Assembly (NCBI GenBank): GCA_024683935.1
Contig: JAIKXV010000025.1
Span: forward strand, 1 to 64,000
Direction: 5' to 3'
Origin: Lachnospiraceae bacterium
Lineage (GTDB): Bacteria > Bacillota_A > Clostridia > Lachnospirales > Lachnospiraceae
DNA: 64,000 nucleotides
In this document: in pieces, positions 8,287 to 17,356 of the stretch
Numbering within the stretch: the first letter of the stretch is position 1
Layout: each line of letters starts with the position of its first letter
The notes under the pieces: model-generated
Seen by the model: only the letters and a program-made list of their open reading frames with translations
Databases searched by the model: none
Told to the model about the DNA's origin: nothing
Position numbers and translations under genes: made by a program

Positions 8287-8616
8287 TTGGACGCCAGATT
8301 ATATGACGATGTCCTGAACTTTACCGAATGTATAAAGGACACGCCGGAATACAGGGAGTATCAGGAAAAAAAGAGGGTTATCGGTGAAAACCCCGAACTC
8401 CTTGCCAAAGCGGAGGAGCTGAAGAAAAAAAATTTCGAAGTAAACAGTGCCTTTGAAGAGGGCAGGGATACTTTGGAGGATCTGAAGAGATTTGCCGATG
8501 AATACCAGGATGTATTCATGGATCCTGTGATAAATGATTATCTCACCGCAGAAGCCGCTTTCTGCAGGATGATGCGGGAAATACTTACTATGACGATGGA
8601 AAGGATAGATCTGTAG
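8287..8616 (+). CDS. YlbF/YmcA family protein
   Basis: This helical, charged protein of about 109 residues resembles the YlbF/YmcA family. In Bacillus these proteins act with YaaT as a complex that directs RNase Y cleavage and affects sporulation, competence and biofilm. The family pattern appears in FTECIKDTPEYREYQEKKR and the C-terminal AEAAFCRMMREILT. GGAGGT at 8275-8280 is six bases before TTG 8287, so I choose that start. The ATG at 8281, which overlaps the RNase J stop, would have no spacing. Its position after an RNase gene fits an RNA-processing role, but that is inference. Confidence 0.8.
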   Translation: MDARLYDDVLNFTECIKDTPEYREYQEKKRVIGENPELLAKAEELKKKNFEVNSAFEEGRDTLEDLKRFADEYQDVFMDPVINDYLTAEAAFCRMMREILTMTMERIDL

Positions 8617-8617
8617 C

Positions 8618-9019
8618 TTGAAGGTCAGGAGCATATTTGTAAATATAGCTGCGATGCTGGTACGAATCTTTATCGTACTGGTGCTGGTGTCCTTTATCTA
8701 TAAGCTGGGATTTATCGCCTACGATTTCGGCTACAGGGTCTTTGCAGAGGAAGCGGTATCCGCAGAACCGGGAAGGGATATCGAAGTGACGATACCCATG
8801 GGTTCTTCTGCGATGGATATAGGGGAAATACTGGAAAATTCCGGACTGATAAAGGATAAGACATTATTCTTCGTGCAGGAGAGGCTTTCGGAGTATCACG
8901 GGAAGCTTGCTCCCGGGGAATACACCTTAAATACTTCCCAGACCGCGAGGGACATGATGGCGGTAATGGCAAAGGATGATGATGAATCCTCCACCGAGGA
9001 AGAGGAAGACCGGAATTAG
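8618..9019 (+). CDS. Short MltG-like protein lacking the catalytic domain
   Basis: The 133-residue protein has one N-terminal membrane segment (about 6-30) and then a single domain like the N-terminal part of endolytic transglycosylase MltG: DIEVTIPMGSSAMDIGEILENSGLI and PGEYTLNTSQTARDMM. Full MltG proteins are about 330 residues or more and carry a catalytic Glu in a C-terminal domain absent here. Instead the protein ends in an acidic DDDESSTEEEEDRN tail. The frame is intact and followed two bases later by the next gene, so this is a genuine short protein and not a broken gene. It starts with TTG 8618. Glycan binding without cleavage is plausible but unproven. Confidence 0.72.
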   Translation: MKVRSIFVNIAAMLVRIFIVLVLVSFIYKLGFIAYDFGYRVFAEEAVSAEPGRDIEVTIPMGSSAMDIGEILENSGLIKDKTLFFVQERLSEYHGKLAPGEYTLNTSQTARDMMAVMAKDDDESSTEEEEDRN

Positions 9020-9021
9020 AT

Positions 9022-9666
9022 ATGCTCGGAGATGAGAGGCTCACGGGATATATCAATTCCCTGTATAAAGGTAATACCGGATTTTTAGACAGGATAGAGA
9101 AGGAAGCGCTCTCACAGCGTATCCCCATCATCAGAAAGGATACCCAGGCACTGCTTCGTTTCCTGATGGAGTCATACAGGCCTGAGAGGATACTGGAGAT
9201 CGGTACCGCCGTAGGATTTTCCGCCATACTTATGGCTTCCTATACAGATGATTACTGCAGGATATTTACGATAGAGAACTATGAAAAAAGAATACCCGCA
9301 GCCAGGAAAAATATAGAAGAATCCGGCTTTTCCCACAGGATAGAGCTTATCGAGGGAGATGCGGATGATGTGCTTCCTGCTTTACAGGATCGCTTTGATA
9401 TGATATTTATTGATGCGGCAAAGGCGCAGTATCCTTTTTACCTGAAGGAGAGCCTGAGGCTCTTAAAGCCCGGAGGGCTGATCGCTGCGGACAACTGCCT
9501 GCAGGACGGAGACATACTGGAATCCAGATATGCGGTGGAACGCAGAAACCGCACCATCCATAAAAGGATGCGGGAATTCCTGAAGGATATAACGGCTTCG
9601 GAAGAATTCACTTCCGTGGTCCTGCCTATAGGGGACGGCGTAACGCTGGCATACAGGAAAAGATGA
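9022..9666 (+). CDS. trmR: O-methyltransferase, probable tRNA 5-hydroxyuridine methyltransferase TrmR
   Basis: A 214-residue class I SAM methyltransferase of the YrrM/catechol-OMT-like family. SAM-binding motif I is ILEIGTAVGFSAILMA. FTIENYEKR, IEGDADDVLP and the metal-site region MIFIDAAKAQYPFYL follow, then LLKPGGLIAADNCLQDG. In Bacillus, TrmR methylates 5-hydroxyuridine at the wobble position of certain tRNAs to 5-methoxyuridine, and U32-family TrhP proteins make the hydroxyuridine. The next gene here is exactly such a U32 protein and overlaps by four bases, which supports this assignment over a small-molecule methyltransferase. Confidence 0.85.
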   Translation: MLGDERLTGYINSLYKGNTGFLDRIEKEALSQRIPIIRKDTQALLRFLMESYRPERILEIGTAVGFSAILMASYTDDYCRIFTIENYEKRIPAARKNIEESGFSHRIELIEGDADDVLPALQDRFDMIFIDAAKAQYPFYLKESLRLLKPGGLIAADNCLQDGDILESRYAVERRNRTIHKRMREFLKDITASEEFTSVVLPIGDGVTLAYRKR

Positions 9667-10892
9667 AGAAAAAGAAACCGGAGCTTCTGATTCCCGCAAA
9701 GGGACCGGAAGAATTCAATACAGCGCTGCACTACGGGGCAGACGCCATATATGTGGGCGGAGAGACCATGAGTCTCAGGGCAGGAGCCAGGAATTTCAGC
9801 GATGACGAGCTGAAGGCAGCTGTTACATCAGCCCATGAACAAAATGTAAAAGTCTATGTGACCGCCAATATACTGGCTCATAACGGAGATCTGAAGGAAG
9901 CGGAGGAATACTTCCGCGTACTGAATGAAGTCAGGCCGGACGCCATACTGATAGCCGATCCCGGGGTATTTTCCCTGGCGAAGGAGCTCTGTCCGGATAC
10001 GGATCTCCATATCAGCACCCAGGCCAATAACACGAATTACCGTACTGTGCTTTTCTGGATGAAAGAGGGGGCAAAGCGGGTAGTTACCGCCCGGGAGCTT
10101 TCCCTTGCCGAGATAAAGGAGATAAGGGACCATATTCCCGACGATATGGAGATCGAGTCCTTTGTCCACGGAGCCATGTGCATTTCCTATTCCGGACGCT
10201 GTCTCTTGTCCAATTATTTCACGGGAAGGGATTCCAATCACGGAGAGTGCACCCATCCCTGCAGATGGGAGTATGCGGTGTCGGAAGCGACCAGGCCGGG
10301 ACAGTATCTCCCGATCGAGGAAAATGAGAGGGGCACCTTTATTTTCAACTCCAAGGATCTCTGTATGGTGGATCATATACCGGATCTTATTGATGCGGGG
10401 ATAGACAGCCTGAAGGTGGAGGGCCGGATGAAGACCGCGCTCTATGTGGCGGTGACGGCGAGAACCTACAGGCAGGCCATAGATGATTATTTCGAATCTC
10501 CGGATAAATACCGGGAGAATCTTCCGCTGTACCGGGAGGAGATAAGGAAGTGTACCACCAGGGATTTCTGCACCGGATTCTACTACGGGAAGCCGGACGG
10601 AAGTTCCCAGATATATGAGGGAAGTACGTATTTTAAGGAGTATATCTATCTGGGAGTGGTTCAGGACACGGATGAGCAGGGCAGGGCGGTTTTCTGCCAG
10701 AAGAATAAATTCTGTGTCGGAGACCGGATAGAGATCATGAAGAGAGATCTCAAAAATACAGAAGCGGAGGTTTTATCCATCCATACTCCGGACAGAGGAG
10801 AAGCGGAGAGCGCGCCCCATCCGAAGGAAGAACTGCATGTCAGCTTTTCCTGTCAGGCGGAAAAGGGAGATATCATAAGGATGAAACCTTAA
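9663..10892 (+). CDS. trhP: U32 family protein, probable tRNA uridine hydroxylase TrhP
   Basis: The 409-residue protein is a full-length peptidase-U32-type protein. It starts PELLIPAKGPEEFNTALHYGADAIYVGG and has the U32 signature ESFVHGAMCISYSGRC. Four cysteines, Cys173, Cys180, Cys196 and Cys200, fit an iron-sulfur site seen in the family. Although named peptidases, several U32 proteins act in tRNA or quinone hydroxylation; TrhP forms 5-hydroxyuridine in tRNA using prephenate. The ATGA overlap with trmR suggests that the two gene products act in sequence on the same tRNA. The final about 80 residues form the beta-barrel often present in these proteins. Confidence 0.85.
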   Translation: MKKKKPELLIPAKGPEEFNTALHYGADAIYVGGETMSLRAGARNFSDDELKAAVTSAHEQNVKVYVTANILAHNGDLKEAEEYFRVLNEVRPDAILIADPGVFSLAKELCPDTDLHISTQANNTNYRTVLFWMKEGAKRVVTARELSLAEIKEIRDHIPDDMEIESFVHGAMCISYSGRCLLSNYFTGRDSNHGECTHPCRWEYAVSEATRPGQYLPIEENERGTFIFNSKDLCMVDHIPDLIDAGIDSLKVEGRMKTALYVAVTARTYRQAIDDYFESPDKYRENLPLYREEIRKCTTRDFCTGFYYGKPDGSSQIYEGSTYFKEYIYLGVVQDTDEQGRAVFCQKNKFCVGDRIEIMKRDLKNTEAEVLSIHTPDRGEAESAPHPKEELHVSFSCQAEKGDIIRMKP

Positions 10893-10906
10893 ATTAAGGA
10901 TATATG

Positions 10907-11842
10907 ATGAAGCTGTTAAGTGTAGTAGTTCCATGCTGGAATGAAGAAGAGGTTATTCCCTTCTTCTATGATGAAATGAATAAGACAATGGGGGAATTCG
11001 AAAAGAAGTACCCCGATACCGCTTTTGAGCTGATCTTTGTGGATGACGGCTCAAGGGACAGGACGCTTGCCCTGATAAAGGAGCTGGCGGCGAAGGATAA
11101 GAGAGTGCATTATATATCCTTCTCCAGAAATTTCGGAAAGGAATCGGCTCTTTACGCGGGATTTGAAAATGCAAAGGGAGACTATGTTGTATGTATGGAT
11201 GTGGATCTCCAGGATCCCCCTGCCCTTCTCCCCGAAATGTATGAAGCCGTGGTAAATGAGGGTTATGACTCTGCTGCCACCAGAAGGGTTACGAGAAAGG
11301 GCGAACCTCCTATCCGTTCCTTCTTTGCGAGACGTTTTTACAGGCTTATGGATAAGATCTGCGCCACGGAAATAGTGGACGGTGCCAGGGATTACCGCAT
11401 AATGACCAGGCAGATGACGGATGCGGTTCTTTCCATGGGCGACTATAACCGCTTTACCAAGGGTATATACGGCTGGGTAGGCTTCCGGACAAAGTGGCTG
11501 GAATTTGAAAATATCGAGAGAGTGGCGGGAGAGACCAAGTGGTCCTTCTGGAAACTCCTTATTTATGCAATAGAGGGAATAATTGCTTTTTCCACGGTGC
11601 CTCTGGAGATCATCTCCTGGATAGGAGGATTTTTATCCTTTGCTTTCCTTGTCTTCACGATAGTTTCGGGAGTGCTGTATGCGGGAGGCAGCTGGGGCCA
11701 GCTTCCCTTGATCACCGGGATAATAGGCTTTTTCTCATCCCTCAATCTCTTTGCCATCGGCATTGCCGCCTGGTATTTGAGCAAGACATATCTGGAAACA
11801 AAGAACCGTCCCATGTATATAGCTAAGGAGACCGATGTATGA
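10907..11842 (+). CDS. GT2 glycosyltransferase with two C-terminal membrane segments (polyprenyl-phosphate type)
   Basis: From ATG 10907 (AAGGA six bases upstream) the protein has 311 residues. A GT-A domain at 1-220 shows VVPCWNEEEVIPFF, the nucleotide-binding FVDDGSRDRT and the metal motif CMDVDLQDPP. Two hydrophobic segments follow at about 228-260 and 265-292. This is the architecture of GtrB/DPM1-like enzymes, which load a sugar from a nucleotide donor onto undecaprenyl phosphate at the inner membrane face. It opens the glycan locus. Its lipid-linked sugar could be used by the membrane GT-C-like proteins at 24450 or 56830, which is inferred. The sugar is unknown. Confidence 0.87.
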   Translation: MKLLSVVVPCWNEEEVIPFFYDEMNKTMGEFEKKYPDTAFELIFVDDGSRDRTLALIKELAAKDKRVHYISFSRNFGKESALYAGFENAKGDYVVCMDVDLQDPPALLPEMYEAVVNEGYDSAATRRVTRKGEPPIRSFFARRFYRLMDKICATEIVDGARDYRIMTRQMTDAVLSMGDYNRFTKGIYGWVGFRTKWLEFENIERVAGETKWSFWKLLIYAIEGIIAFSTVPLEIISWIGGFLSFAFLVFTIVSGVLYAGGSWGQLPLITGIIGFFSSLNLFAIGIAAWYLSKTYLETKNRPMYIAKETDV

Positions 11843-12810
11843 AGCTCATAATACAGATCCCCTGCCTTAATGAGGCGGAAACGCTGGAAATAGCATTAAA
11901 TGATCTGCCGAAGCAGATAGACGGCATTGATGAAATAGAATATCTGATCATTAATGACGGAAGTCAGGACAATACCGTTGAGGTCGCCAGGAACTGGGGC
12001 GTGGATCACATTGTCAGCTTTCCGAATAACAAGGGACTGGCCAAGGGCTTCATAGCCGGGCTGGACGCCTGTCTCCGGGAGGGCGCAGACATAATCGTAA
12101 ATACCGACGCGGATAACCAGTACTGCGGTGACGATATAGAAAAGCTGGTGAGGCCCATACTGGAGGGCAGGGCGGAGATCGTGATAGGAGAGCGTCCGAT
12201 AGACGATACCCCCGATTTTTCACCGGTGAAAAAGAAGCTGCAACACTTAGGATCATTGGTGGTGCGCATAGCGTCCAATACCGACATTCCCGATGCCCCC
12301 AGCGGATTCCGTGCCTTTTCCAGGGAAGCCGCACTGAGGCTCAATGTGGTAAATAATTACACCTATACCCTGGAGACGATAGTCCAGGCAGGCAGAAACC
12401 GGATGGCGATCACGTCCGTTCCCATCAGGACAAACAGGGAGCTAAGGAAGTCCAGGCTCTTTTCCAGCATGGGAGGCTACATCAAGAAGTCCATCCTTAC
12501 CATAATCCGGGCCTACATGATGTACAGGCCTCTGACCTTTTTCACGGCGATCGGGCTTGTCCCCTTTATTGCCGGACTTATCATAATGGTGCGGTTCCTG
12601 ATCTTCTATGTGAACGGTTCGGGAATGGGACATATCCAGTCCCTGATCCTCGCGAGCACGCTGATGATGCTCTCATTTACCACCTTTATGATGGGATTCC
12701 AGGCTGATCTGATGGCCGCAAACAGGAAGATAATGGAGGATGTGCAATACCGACTGAGACGTTTTGAAGCCGGAGTTGAAACCGATGCCAGAAAAAAAGA
12801 CGGGAAGTAA
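11839..12810 (+). CDS. GT2 glycosyltransferase, second polyprenyl-phosphate type
   Basis: The protein has 323 residues and overlaps the previous stop as ATGA. The GT-A domain begins IIQIPCLNEAETLEIAL, with LIINDGSQDNT and the metal motif VNTDADNQY. Two hydrophobic segments lie at about 235-258 and 268-292 and a charged tail ends the protein. It resembles the DPM1-like group but differs clearly from the preceding enzyme, so the pair probably loads two sugars or handles two steps. It stands within the same transcript as its neighbours on both sides. Confidence 0.85.
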   Translation: MKLIIQIPCLNEAETLEIALNDLPKQIDGIDEIEYLIINDGSQDNTVEVARNWGVDHIVSFPNNKGLAKGFIAGLDACLREGADIIVNTDADNQYCGDDIEKLVRPILEGRAEIVIGERPIDDTPDFSPVKKKLQHLGSLVVRIASNTDIPDAPSGFRAFSREAALRLNVVNNYTYTLETIVQAGRNRMAITSVPIRTNRELRKSRLFSSMGGYIKKSILTIIRAYMMYRPLTFFTAIGLVPFIAGLIIMVRFLIFYVNGSGMGHIQSLILASTLMMLSFTTFMMGFQADLMAANRKIMEDVQYRLRRFEAGVETDARKKDGK

Positions 12811-13906
12811 AAGGATAGCGGTTATCGGCCCCGTATACCCCTTTAAGGGCGGGATATCCCACTATACGGGACTGCTGGTCAGGAGCTTAAAGGAAAGGGC
12901 TTCGGTCAGAACCGTTTCGTATAAAATGCAGTACCCGAAGATCCTTTTTAAGAAGGAGCAGCGGGACTATTCCAATGACCGCTTTAAGATAGAGGATGCG
13001 GTTTTTCTTCTCAACACCGCAAACCCCTTCAACATAATAAGGACAGCGCTGATCATCAATAAAGAAAAGCCGGATCTCACTATCATCCAGTGGTGGCATC
13101 CCTATTTTGCCCCCTGTTACCGGATTCTGTCTTCATTCCTGAAAAGCCCGGTCCTTTTTATCTGTCATAATGTGTTTCCCCATGAGCGCTTTATAATGGA
13201 CAGATTCCTTACAAAGCTGACTCTTAAGAAGGGGGATTTTTTTATTCTCCATTCGGAAAAGGAGGTTTCGGAGCTGCAGTCCATATTAGATGCTCCGAAG
13301 TACAGGGTAAATATGCACCCCACCTATTCCGCATTTAAGACCGGAGAGCTGGGGGAAAAGAAGGATACGAAGAAGCACCTGCTGTTCTTCGGCCTGGTGC
13401 GCCCGTATAAGGGCCTGAAGCTTCTGTTAAAGGCTCTTATGGAGCTGCCGGATGTGTATCTGACCGTTGCCGGGGATTTCGGGGGAACAAAGGGAGAATA
13501 CGAAGAACTGCTCCGCAGCCCAGAGCTGATGAACAGGGTAAACGTAATAGACAGCTACATTCCCGACAATGACATTCAGGGATACTTTGAGAACTGTGAC
13601 GCGGTGGTGCTTCCCTATATTGATGCTACCCAGAGTGGTATAGCCCAGATGGCCTTCGGCTTTGAAAAGCCGGTGATCGCCACAAAAGTGGGCGGACTGC
13701 CGGAGGTGGTGACGGACGGCGTTACCGGGATCCTTACGGAGGCGGGAAGCGAGGATGCTCTGAAAGAAGGAATCGAGAGATTCTATAAGCTGAAGGAAGA
13801 GGGCACCGATTTCAGGCAGAATATCAGGAGCGACGCAGAAAGGTTCAGCTGGGAGCATCTTTGTGAGACGGTTTTTGAGCTGACGGGACTTAAGGGCAAT
13901 TCATAA
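12785..13906 (+). CDS. GT4-type glycosyltransferase
   Basis: From ATG 12785 (GGAG nine bases upstream) it has 373 residues and overlaps the previous gene by 26 bases. The N-lobe starts RIAVIGPVYPFKGGISHYTGLL, typical of GT-B enzymes of family 4. The C-lobe contains HLLFFGLVRPYKGLKLLLKAL and the sugar-nucleotide-binding region with GIAQMAFGFEKPVIATKVGGLPEVV. It retains the nucleotide sugar and adds it to a growing lipid-linked glycan in the cytoplasm. Donor and acceptor cannot be read from the sequence. Confidence 0.87.
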   Translation: MPEKKTGSKRIAVIGPVYPFKGGISHYTGLLVRSLKERASVRTVSYKMQYPKILFKKEQRDYSNDRFKIEDAVFLLNTANPFNIIRTALIINKEKPDLTIIQWWHPYFAPCYRILSSFLKSPVLFICHNVFPHERFIMDRFLTKLTLKKGDFFILHSEKEVSELQSILDAPKYRVNMHPTYSAFKTGELGEKKDTKKHLLFFGLVRPYKGLKLLLKALMELPDVYLTVAGDFGGTKGEYEELLRSPELMNRVNVIDSYIPDNDIQGYFENCDAVVLPYIDATQSGIAQMAFGFEKPVIATKVGGLPEVVTDGVTGILTEAGSEDALKEGIERFYKLKEEGTDFRQNIRSDAERFSWEHLCETVFELTGLKGNS

Positions 13907-13922
13907 AGGGCAGCAGTATTTA

Positions 13923-14771
13923 ATGAAAAGCGCACTTATCATACTGAATTATAATGACGGGGAACGTACCCGGGATCTCCTAAATAAGATCAGGGGCTAC
14001 GCCGATCCGGGTCATATCGTTATCGTGGACAATGCTTCCGATGACGGTTCCTTTGAAATGTTAAAAGCGGAAGCGGATGACAGGGTACACGTGATCAGAA
14101 AGGATGATAACGGAGGCTACGCCAGGGGAAATAATACCGGTGCTCTCTACGCCCTGAAAAACTTTGCCCCGGATATACTGCTGTTTGCGAATCCCGATGT
14201 GTTTTTTACCGGGGACACGGTTGACGCCATGGTGAAGGCGCTTAAGGACGATCCGGAGCTCGCCGGAGTGGCGCCCCTTGTCAGGAAAGGATATAATGTC
14301 TGGGATCTGCCGGGCTTTGCCGGGATCCTTGAAAGCCTCTTTCTCATCATCTTTAATCTGGATAAGAGGCGGATACGCCTGAAGCTTGAAAAGTCCGGAA
14401 CAGCTGTGGCTGAAGCGGGAGTGATAGAGGGATCCTTCTTTGCGGTTGACGCCCGGAAATTCAGGGAGATACAGGGATTTGACGAGAGAACCTTCCTCTA
14501 CTGCGAGGAGAATATACTGGCGAGACGCTTTAAGAACTGCGGCTATAAAATGGCTGTGCTTACGGATCACCGCTATGACCACCTCCATTCCGCCAGCATT
14601 AAAAAAATTTACAGATCGAGTAAAGCCGCGGCTTTCCATAATTTCAGGGACAGCTTCGGAGTATATAATAAGTATTACCTGAAAACAAACCCGGTACAGG
14701 ATGTGATATTTGATATCTGCTGGTATCTCGGGTACATTGAAAGGGTCATTTACGATCTGATAAAGAGGTAA
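13923..14771 (+). CDS. GT2 glycosyltransferase, rhamnosyltransferase-like
   Basis: The 282-residue enzyme has a GT-A fold without membrane segments. Its motifs are LIILNYNDGERT, IVDNASDDGSFEML, a GGYARGNNTGA loop, and the metal motif LFANPDVFF. The acceptor side carries EGSFFAVDARKFREIQGFDE and FLYCEENILARRF. This motif order is common in WbbL-like rhamnosyltransferases, but the sugar is not certain. It starts at ATG 13923, 17 bases after the preceding gene. Confidence 0.83.
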   Translation: MKSALIILNYNDGERTRDLLNKIRGYADPGHIVIVDNASDDGSFEMLKAEADDRVHVIRKDDNGGYARGNNTGALYALKNFAPDILLFANPDVFFTGDTVDAMVKALKDDPELAGVAPLVRKGYNVWDLPGFAGILESLFLIIFNLDKRRIRLKLEKSGTAVAEAGVIEGSFFAVDARKFREIQGFDERTFLYCEENILARRFKNCGYKMAVLTDHRYDHLHSASIKKIYRSSKAAAFHNFRDSFGVYNKYYLKTNPVQDVIFDICWYLGYIERVIYDLIKR

Positions 14772-14785
14772 TAAAGGGATCAGGA

Positions 14786-15886
14786 ATGAAATTCGTAACC
14801 CTGTTTTTAAGAATGAAAAACGTGCATCTCCTTAAGGATGTGGGGATGATACCATATATGCTCTATCGTGACTACGGTGCCGACAGCACGATGGTCTGCA
14901 TGAAGAATGAGGCAGAGTACTCCTATCTTAACCGGGAGGTAAAGGGGTTAAAGATCAGGTTCCTTCCCCGGCACAGGCTTTCTCCCGTTATCTCCGGCAT
15001 GAAATATGTATGGGATAACGCCCGGGACATAGACGTACTGAACGTGTATCACCTGAACCTGTCCTCATTCCTCTTTCTCCTGATCTACAGGCTCAGGAAG
15101 AAAAAGGGTGCCAAGGGGTATCTGAAGCTCGATATGGATCTGAAGGGCTATAAACGGCTCTTTATGCTGAATCCCGTCGGTTTCATCAAGCGCCGCACAA
15201 TGGATCTTGCGGACATAATTTCAGTCGAGACCACCGTGCTTTCTGAGAAGCTGAAGAAAAAATACGGCGATAAGGTGATCTATATTCCCAACGGTTTCTA
15301 TGCGGAGGGCGATGAGAGCGAGAGGAATTTCAGGAAAGAGGACATCGTACTCACGGTGGGAAATCTCGGCACATACGCCAAGGCTACGGACGTGCTGTTG
15401 AAGGCCTTTGCGGGTGCAGCGGGGGATAATGAGTGGAAACTCATCCTGGCGGGACCTGTGGAAAACAGCTTTAAGCCCTTTATCAATGATTTCCTGAAAA
15501 AGCATGATTATCTGAAGGACAGGATCATATTTACCGGAGAGATAAGGGACAAGGCAAAGCTCAGTGAGTACTACCGCAGGGCGAAGATATTCGTGCTGCC
15601 TTCCCGCAGCGAGAGCTTTGGAATAGTGCTCCTGGAAGCGGCTTCTAATGGTGATTTCCTCGTGACCACCACGGGTGTTCCTGCCGGACGTGATATCTAT
15701 AATGACGGGAAGTTCGGTTTTATCGTGCCTCCCGATGATGTGACCATGCTCTCGGACGCATTTCTGCGTCTCATGAATTCCAGTGCTGACTGGGACAGCA
15801 GAGCTGCGGAGATCGCGGACTACGCCTGGTACGATTTCAGATGGGAGCCGATCGTGGCAAAGCTTTATGAGGTGCTTAAGGATTGA
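14786..15886 (+). CDS. GT4-type glycosyltransferase
   Basis: This 366-residue GT-B protein has a C-lobe of the GT4 kind: VLTVGNLGTYAKATDVLLKAF, KLILAGPVE, and FVLPSRSESFGIVLLEAASNG, where the conserved Glu contacts the donor nucleotide. The N-lobe is less conserved and starts KFVTLFLRMKNVHLLKD. It lies 14 bases after the previous gene and its stop overlaps the next start (TTGA), so it belongs to the same transcript. The specific sugar is unknown. Confidence 0.86.
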   Translation: MKFVTLFLRMKNVHLLKDVGMIPYMLYRDYGADSTMVCMKNEAEYSYLNREVKGLKIRFLPRHRLSPVISGMKYVWDNARDIDVLNVYHLNLSSFLFLLIYRLRKKKGAKGYLKLDMDLKGYKRLFMLNPVGFIKRRTMDLADIISVETTVLSEKLKKKYGDKVIYIPNGFYAEGDESERNFRKEDIVLTVGNLGTYAKATDVLLKAFAGAAGDNEWKLILAGPVENSFKPFINDFLKKHDYLKDRIIFTGEIRDKAKLSEYYRRAKIFVLPSRSESFGIVLLEAASNGDFLVTTTGVPAGRDIYNDGKFGFIVPPDDVTMLSDAFLRLMNSSADWDSRAAEIADYAWYDFRWEPIVAKLYEVLKD

Positions 15887-16701
15887 TAAGCGTTATCACT
15901 GTCTGTTATAACGAAGAAGATCATATAGAAGAGACCATCCGTTCCGTATACGATCAGACCTTTACGGATATGGAATATATCGTAAAAGACGGAGGTTCCG
16001 ATGACGGTACGGTGAAGCTGGTGATGGACTGGGAACGTCGTTTCAGGGAGAAAGGCATTCCCTTTACAGTGATAACCGGCCGTGACGATGGCATCTATGA
16101 CGCCATGAATCAGGCGGCGCGGATCGCAAAGGGCGAATTTGTGAATTACATGAACGGCGGAGATGTTTTCCTGACCCCGGACGTGATGGAGCGGATCTTT
16201 AGCGGCAGGGACTTAAGCGGCACGGATCTCCTGTATGGGGATACGGTGGAAGAGGAATTCGGAGAGCTTCACTACTTCAGGAAGTGTCCGGAGCTCATAG
16301 AGGAGCGGATGCCCTTTTCCCACCAGAGTGTTTTCGTCCGCCGGGAGCTGCTGGAGAAATATCCCTTCAGGATGGAATACAGCATTGCAGCGGACTATGA
16401 CTTTCTGCTGACCCTTCATGAAAACGGATATGTGTTTAAGGACAGCGGTGTTGCTGTTGCCAAGGTAAGCAAAGACGGCACTTCGTCCCTAAACTTAAAG
16501 GACACCTATATAGAGAGCCTGAGGCTTAGAAAAGAGCATTCCCTTCCCGTACCGGAGGGGGCAGCGCTGAAGAAAAAGCTTATCTGGCTGCAGATGAAAC
16601 AGTTCGGCATGGATCACTTCCCTAAGGGTCTGAAATACATGATCAGAAAGGTTCAGCGGAAGATCAGGGGACAGAAAAGATATGATAATGAGACAGCTTG
16701 A
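15883..16701 (+). CDS. GT2 glycosyltransferase, WcaA-like
   Basis: The 272-residue GT-A enzyme starts at TTG 15883, overlapping the previous stop. It has VITVCYNEEDHIEETIRS, VKDGGSDDGT and an unusual metal-site region NYMNGGDVFL, in which GGD replaces the usual DxD. The GGD form is common in a group of capsule glycosyltransferases. The acceptor-side motif FSHQSVFVRRELL is present. The basic C-terminus (KGLKYMIRKVQRKIRGQKR) may contact the membrane surface. Confidence 0.83.
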   Translation: MISVITVCYNEEDHIEETIRSVYDQTFTDMEYIVKDGGSDDGTVKLVMDWERRFREKGIPFTVITGRDDGIYDAMNQAARIAKGEFVNYMNGGDVFLTPDVMERIFSGRDLSGTDLLYGDTVEEEFGELHYFRKCPELIEERMPFSHQSVFVRRELLEKYPFRMEYSIAADYDFLLTLHENGYVFKDSGVAVAKVSKDGTSSLNLKDTYIESLRLRKEHSLPVPEGAALKKKLIWLQMKQFGMDHFPKGLKYMIRKVQRKIRGQKRYDNETA

Positions 16702-17356
16702 ATCCATAGCACGGGGATTTTACAGAACCTTTATCTATCCCTTTAAGCGCTTTCTCCTCGGATGCAGTACGAAGAGCATATTCCTGGAGGGTTCGTATAT
16801 CTCAAAGGATTCCCTTATCGAGGGGCACAATTACCTGGGGAAGAATACGGAGCTTCACGGATGCCGCCTGGGCTATGGTTCCTATATCAATAATAACGGC
16901 GATTTTTCCCATGCGGACATCGGCTATTTCACCTCCATCGGAACCAATGTGAAAACGGCGGTCGGCGGACATCCCTTAAACGGGTACTGCGCCATGCATC
17001 CGGCCTTTACGGATCCTGCGCATACCTTCGGCTTCAGCTATGTGAAAGAAAAGCTGTATGAAGACGATACCCCGCGTATCTCCATAGGGAGCGATGTGTG
17101 GATAGGAAATAATGTCACGATACTTGACGGTGCGAAGATAGGAGACGGCGCGGTGGTGGGCGCCGGCGCAGTGGTAAAGGGAGAACTGCCGCCCTACAGC
17201 ATAAACGCCGGGGTTCCGGCACGGACCATCAGATACAGATTTTCCGAGGAAGAGATAAAGGAACTTCTGAAATTAAAGTGGTGGGAAAAGGATGAGAAAT
17301 GGATACATTCCCACATAGAGGATTTTAGGAATGCAGGAAGCCTCACAGGAAAATAA
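16682..17356 (+). CDS. CatB-like hexapeptide-repeat O-acetyltransferase
   Basis: The 224-residue protein is a left-handed beta-helix acyltransferase of the xenobiotic (XAT/CatB-like) group. Hexapeptide repeats run from SLIEGHNYLGKN to DGAKIGDGAVVGAGAVVKG, with a loop holding the likely catalytic His in VGGHPLN. DVWIGNNVTILDGA and AGVPARTIRYRF close the domain. Despite the family name, members inside glycan loci usually acetylate sugars rather than antibiotics, which I infer here. ATG 16682 is kept since AGGGGA is ten bases upstream. It overlaps both neighbours by about 20-26 bases. Confidence 0.85.
   Translation: MIMRQLESIARGFYRTFIYPFKRFLLGCSTKSIFLEGSYISKDSLIEGHNYLGKNTELHGCRLGYGSYINNNGDFSHADIGYFTSIGTNVKTAVGGHPLNGYCAMHPAFTDPAHTFGFSYVKEKLYEDDTPRISIGSDVWIGNNVTILDGAKIGDGAVVGAGAVVKGELPPYSINAGVPARTIRYRFSEEEIKELLKLKWWEKDEKWIHSHIEDFRNAGSLTGK

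Noticed and set aside
16682..17356. Calling the CatB-like gene chloramphenicol acetyltransferase
   Set aside because: Hexapeptide XAT proteins in glycan loci usually acetylate sugars, and its neighbours are all glycosyltransferases.
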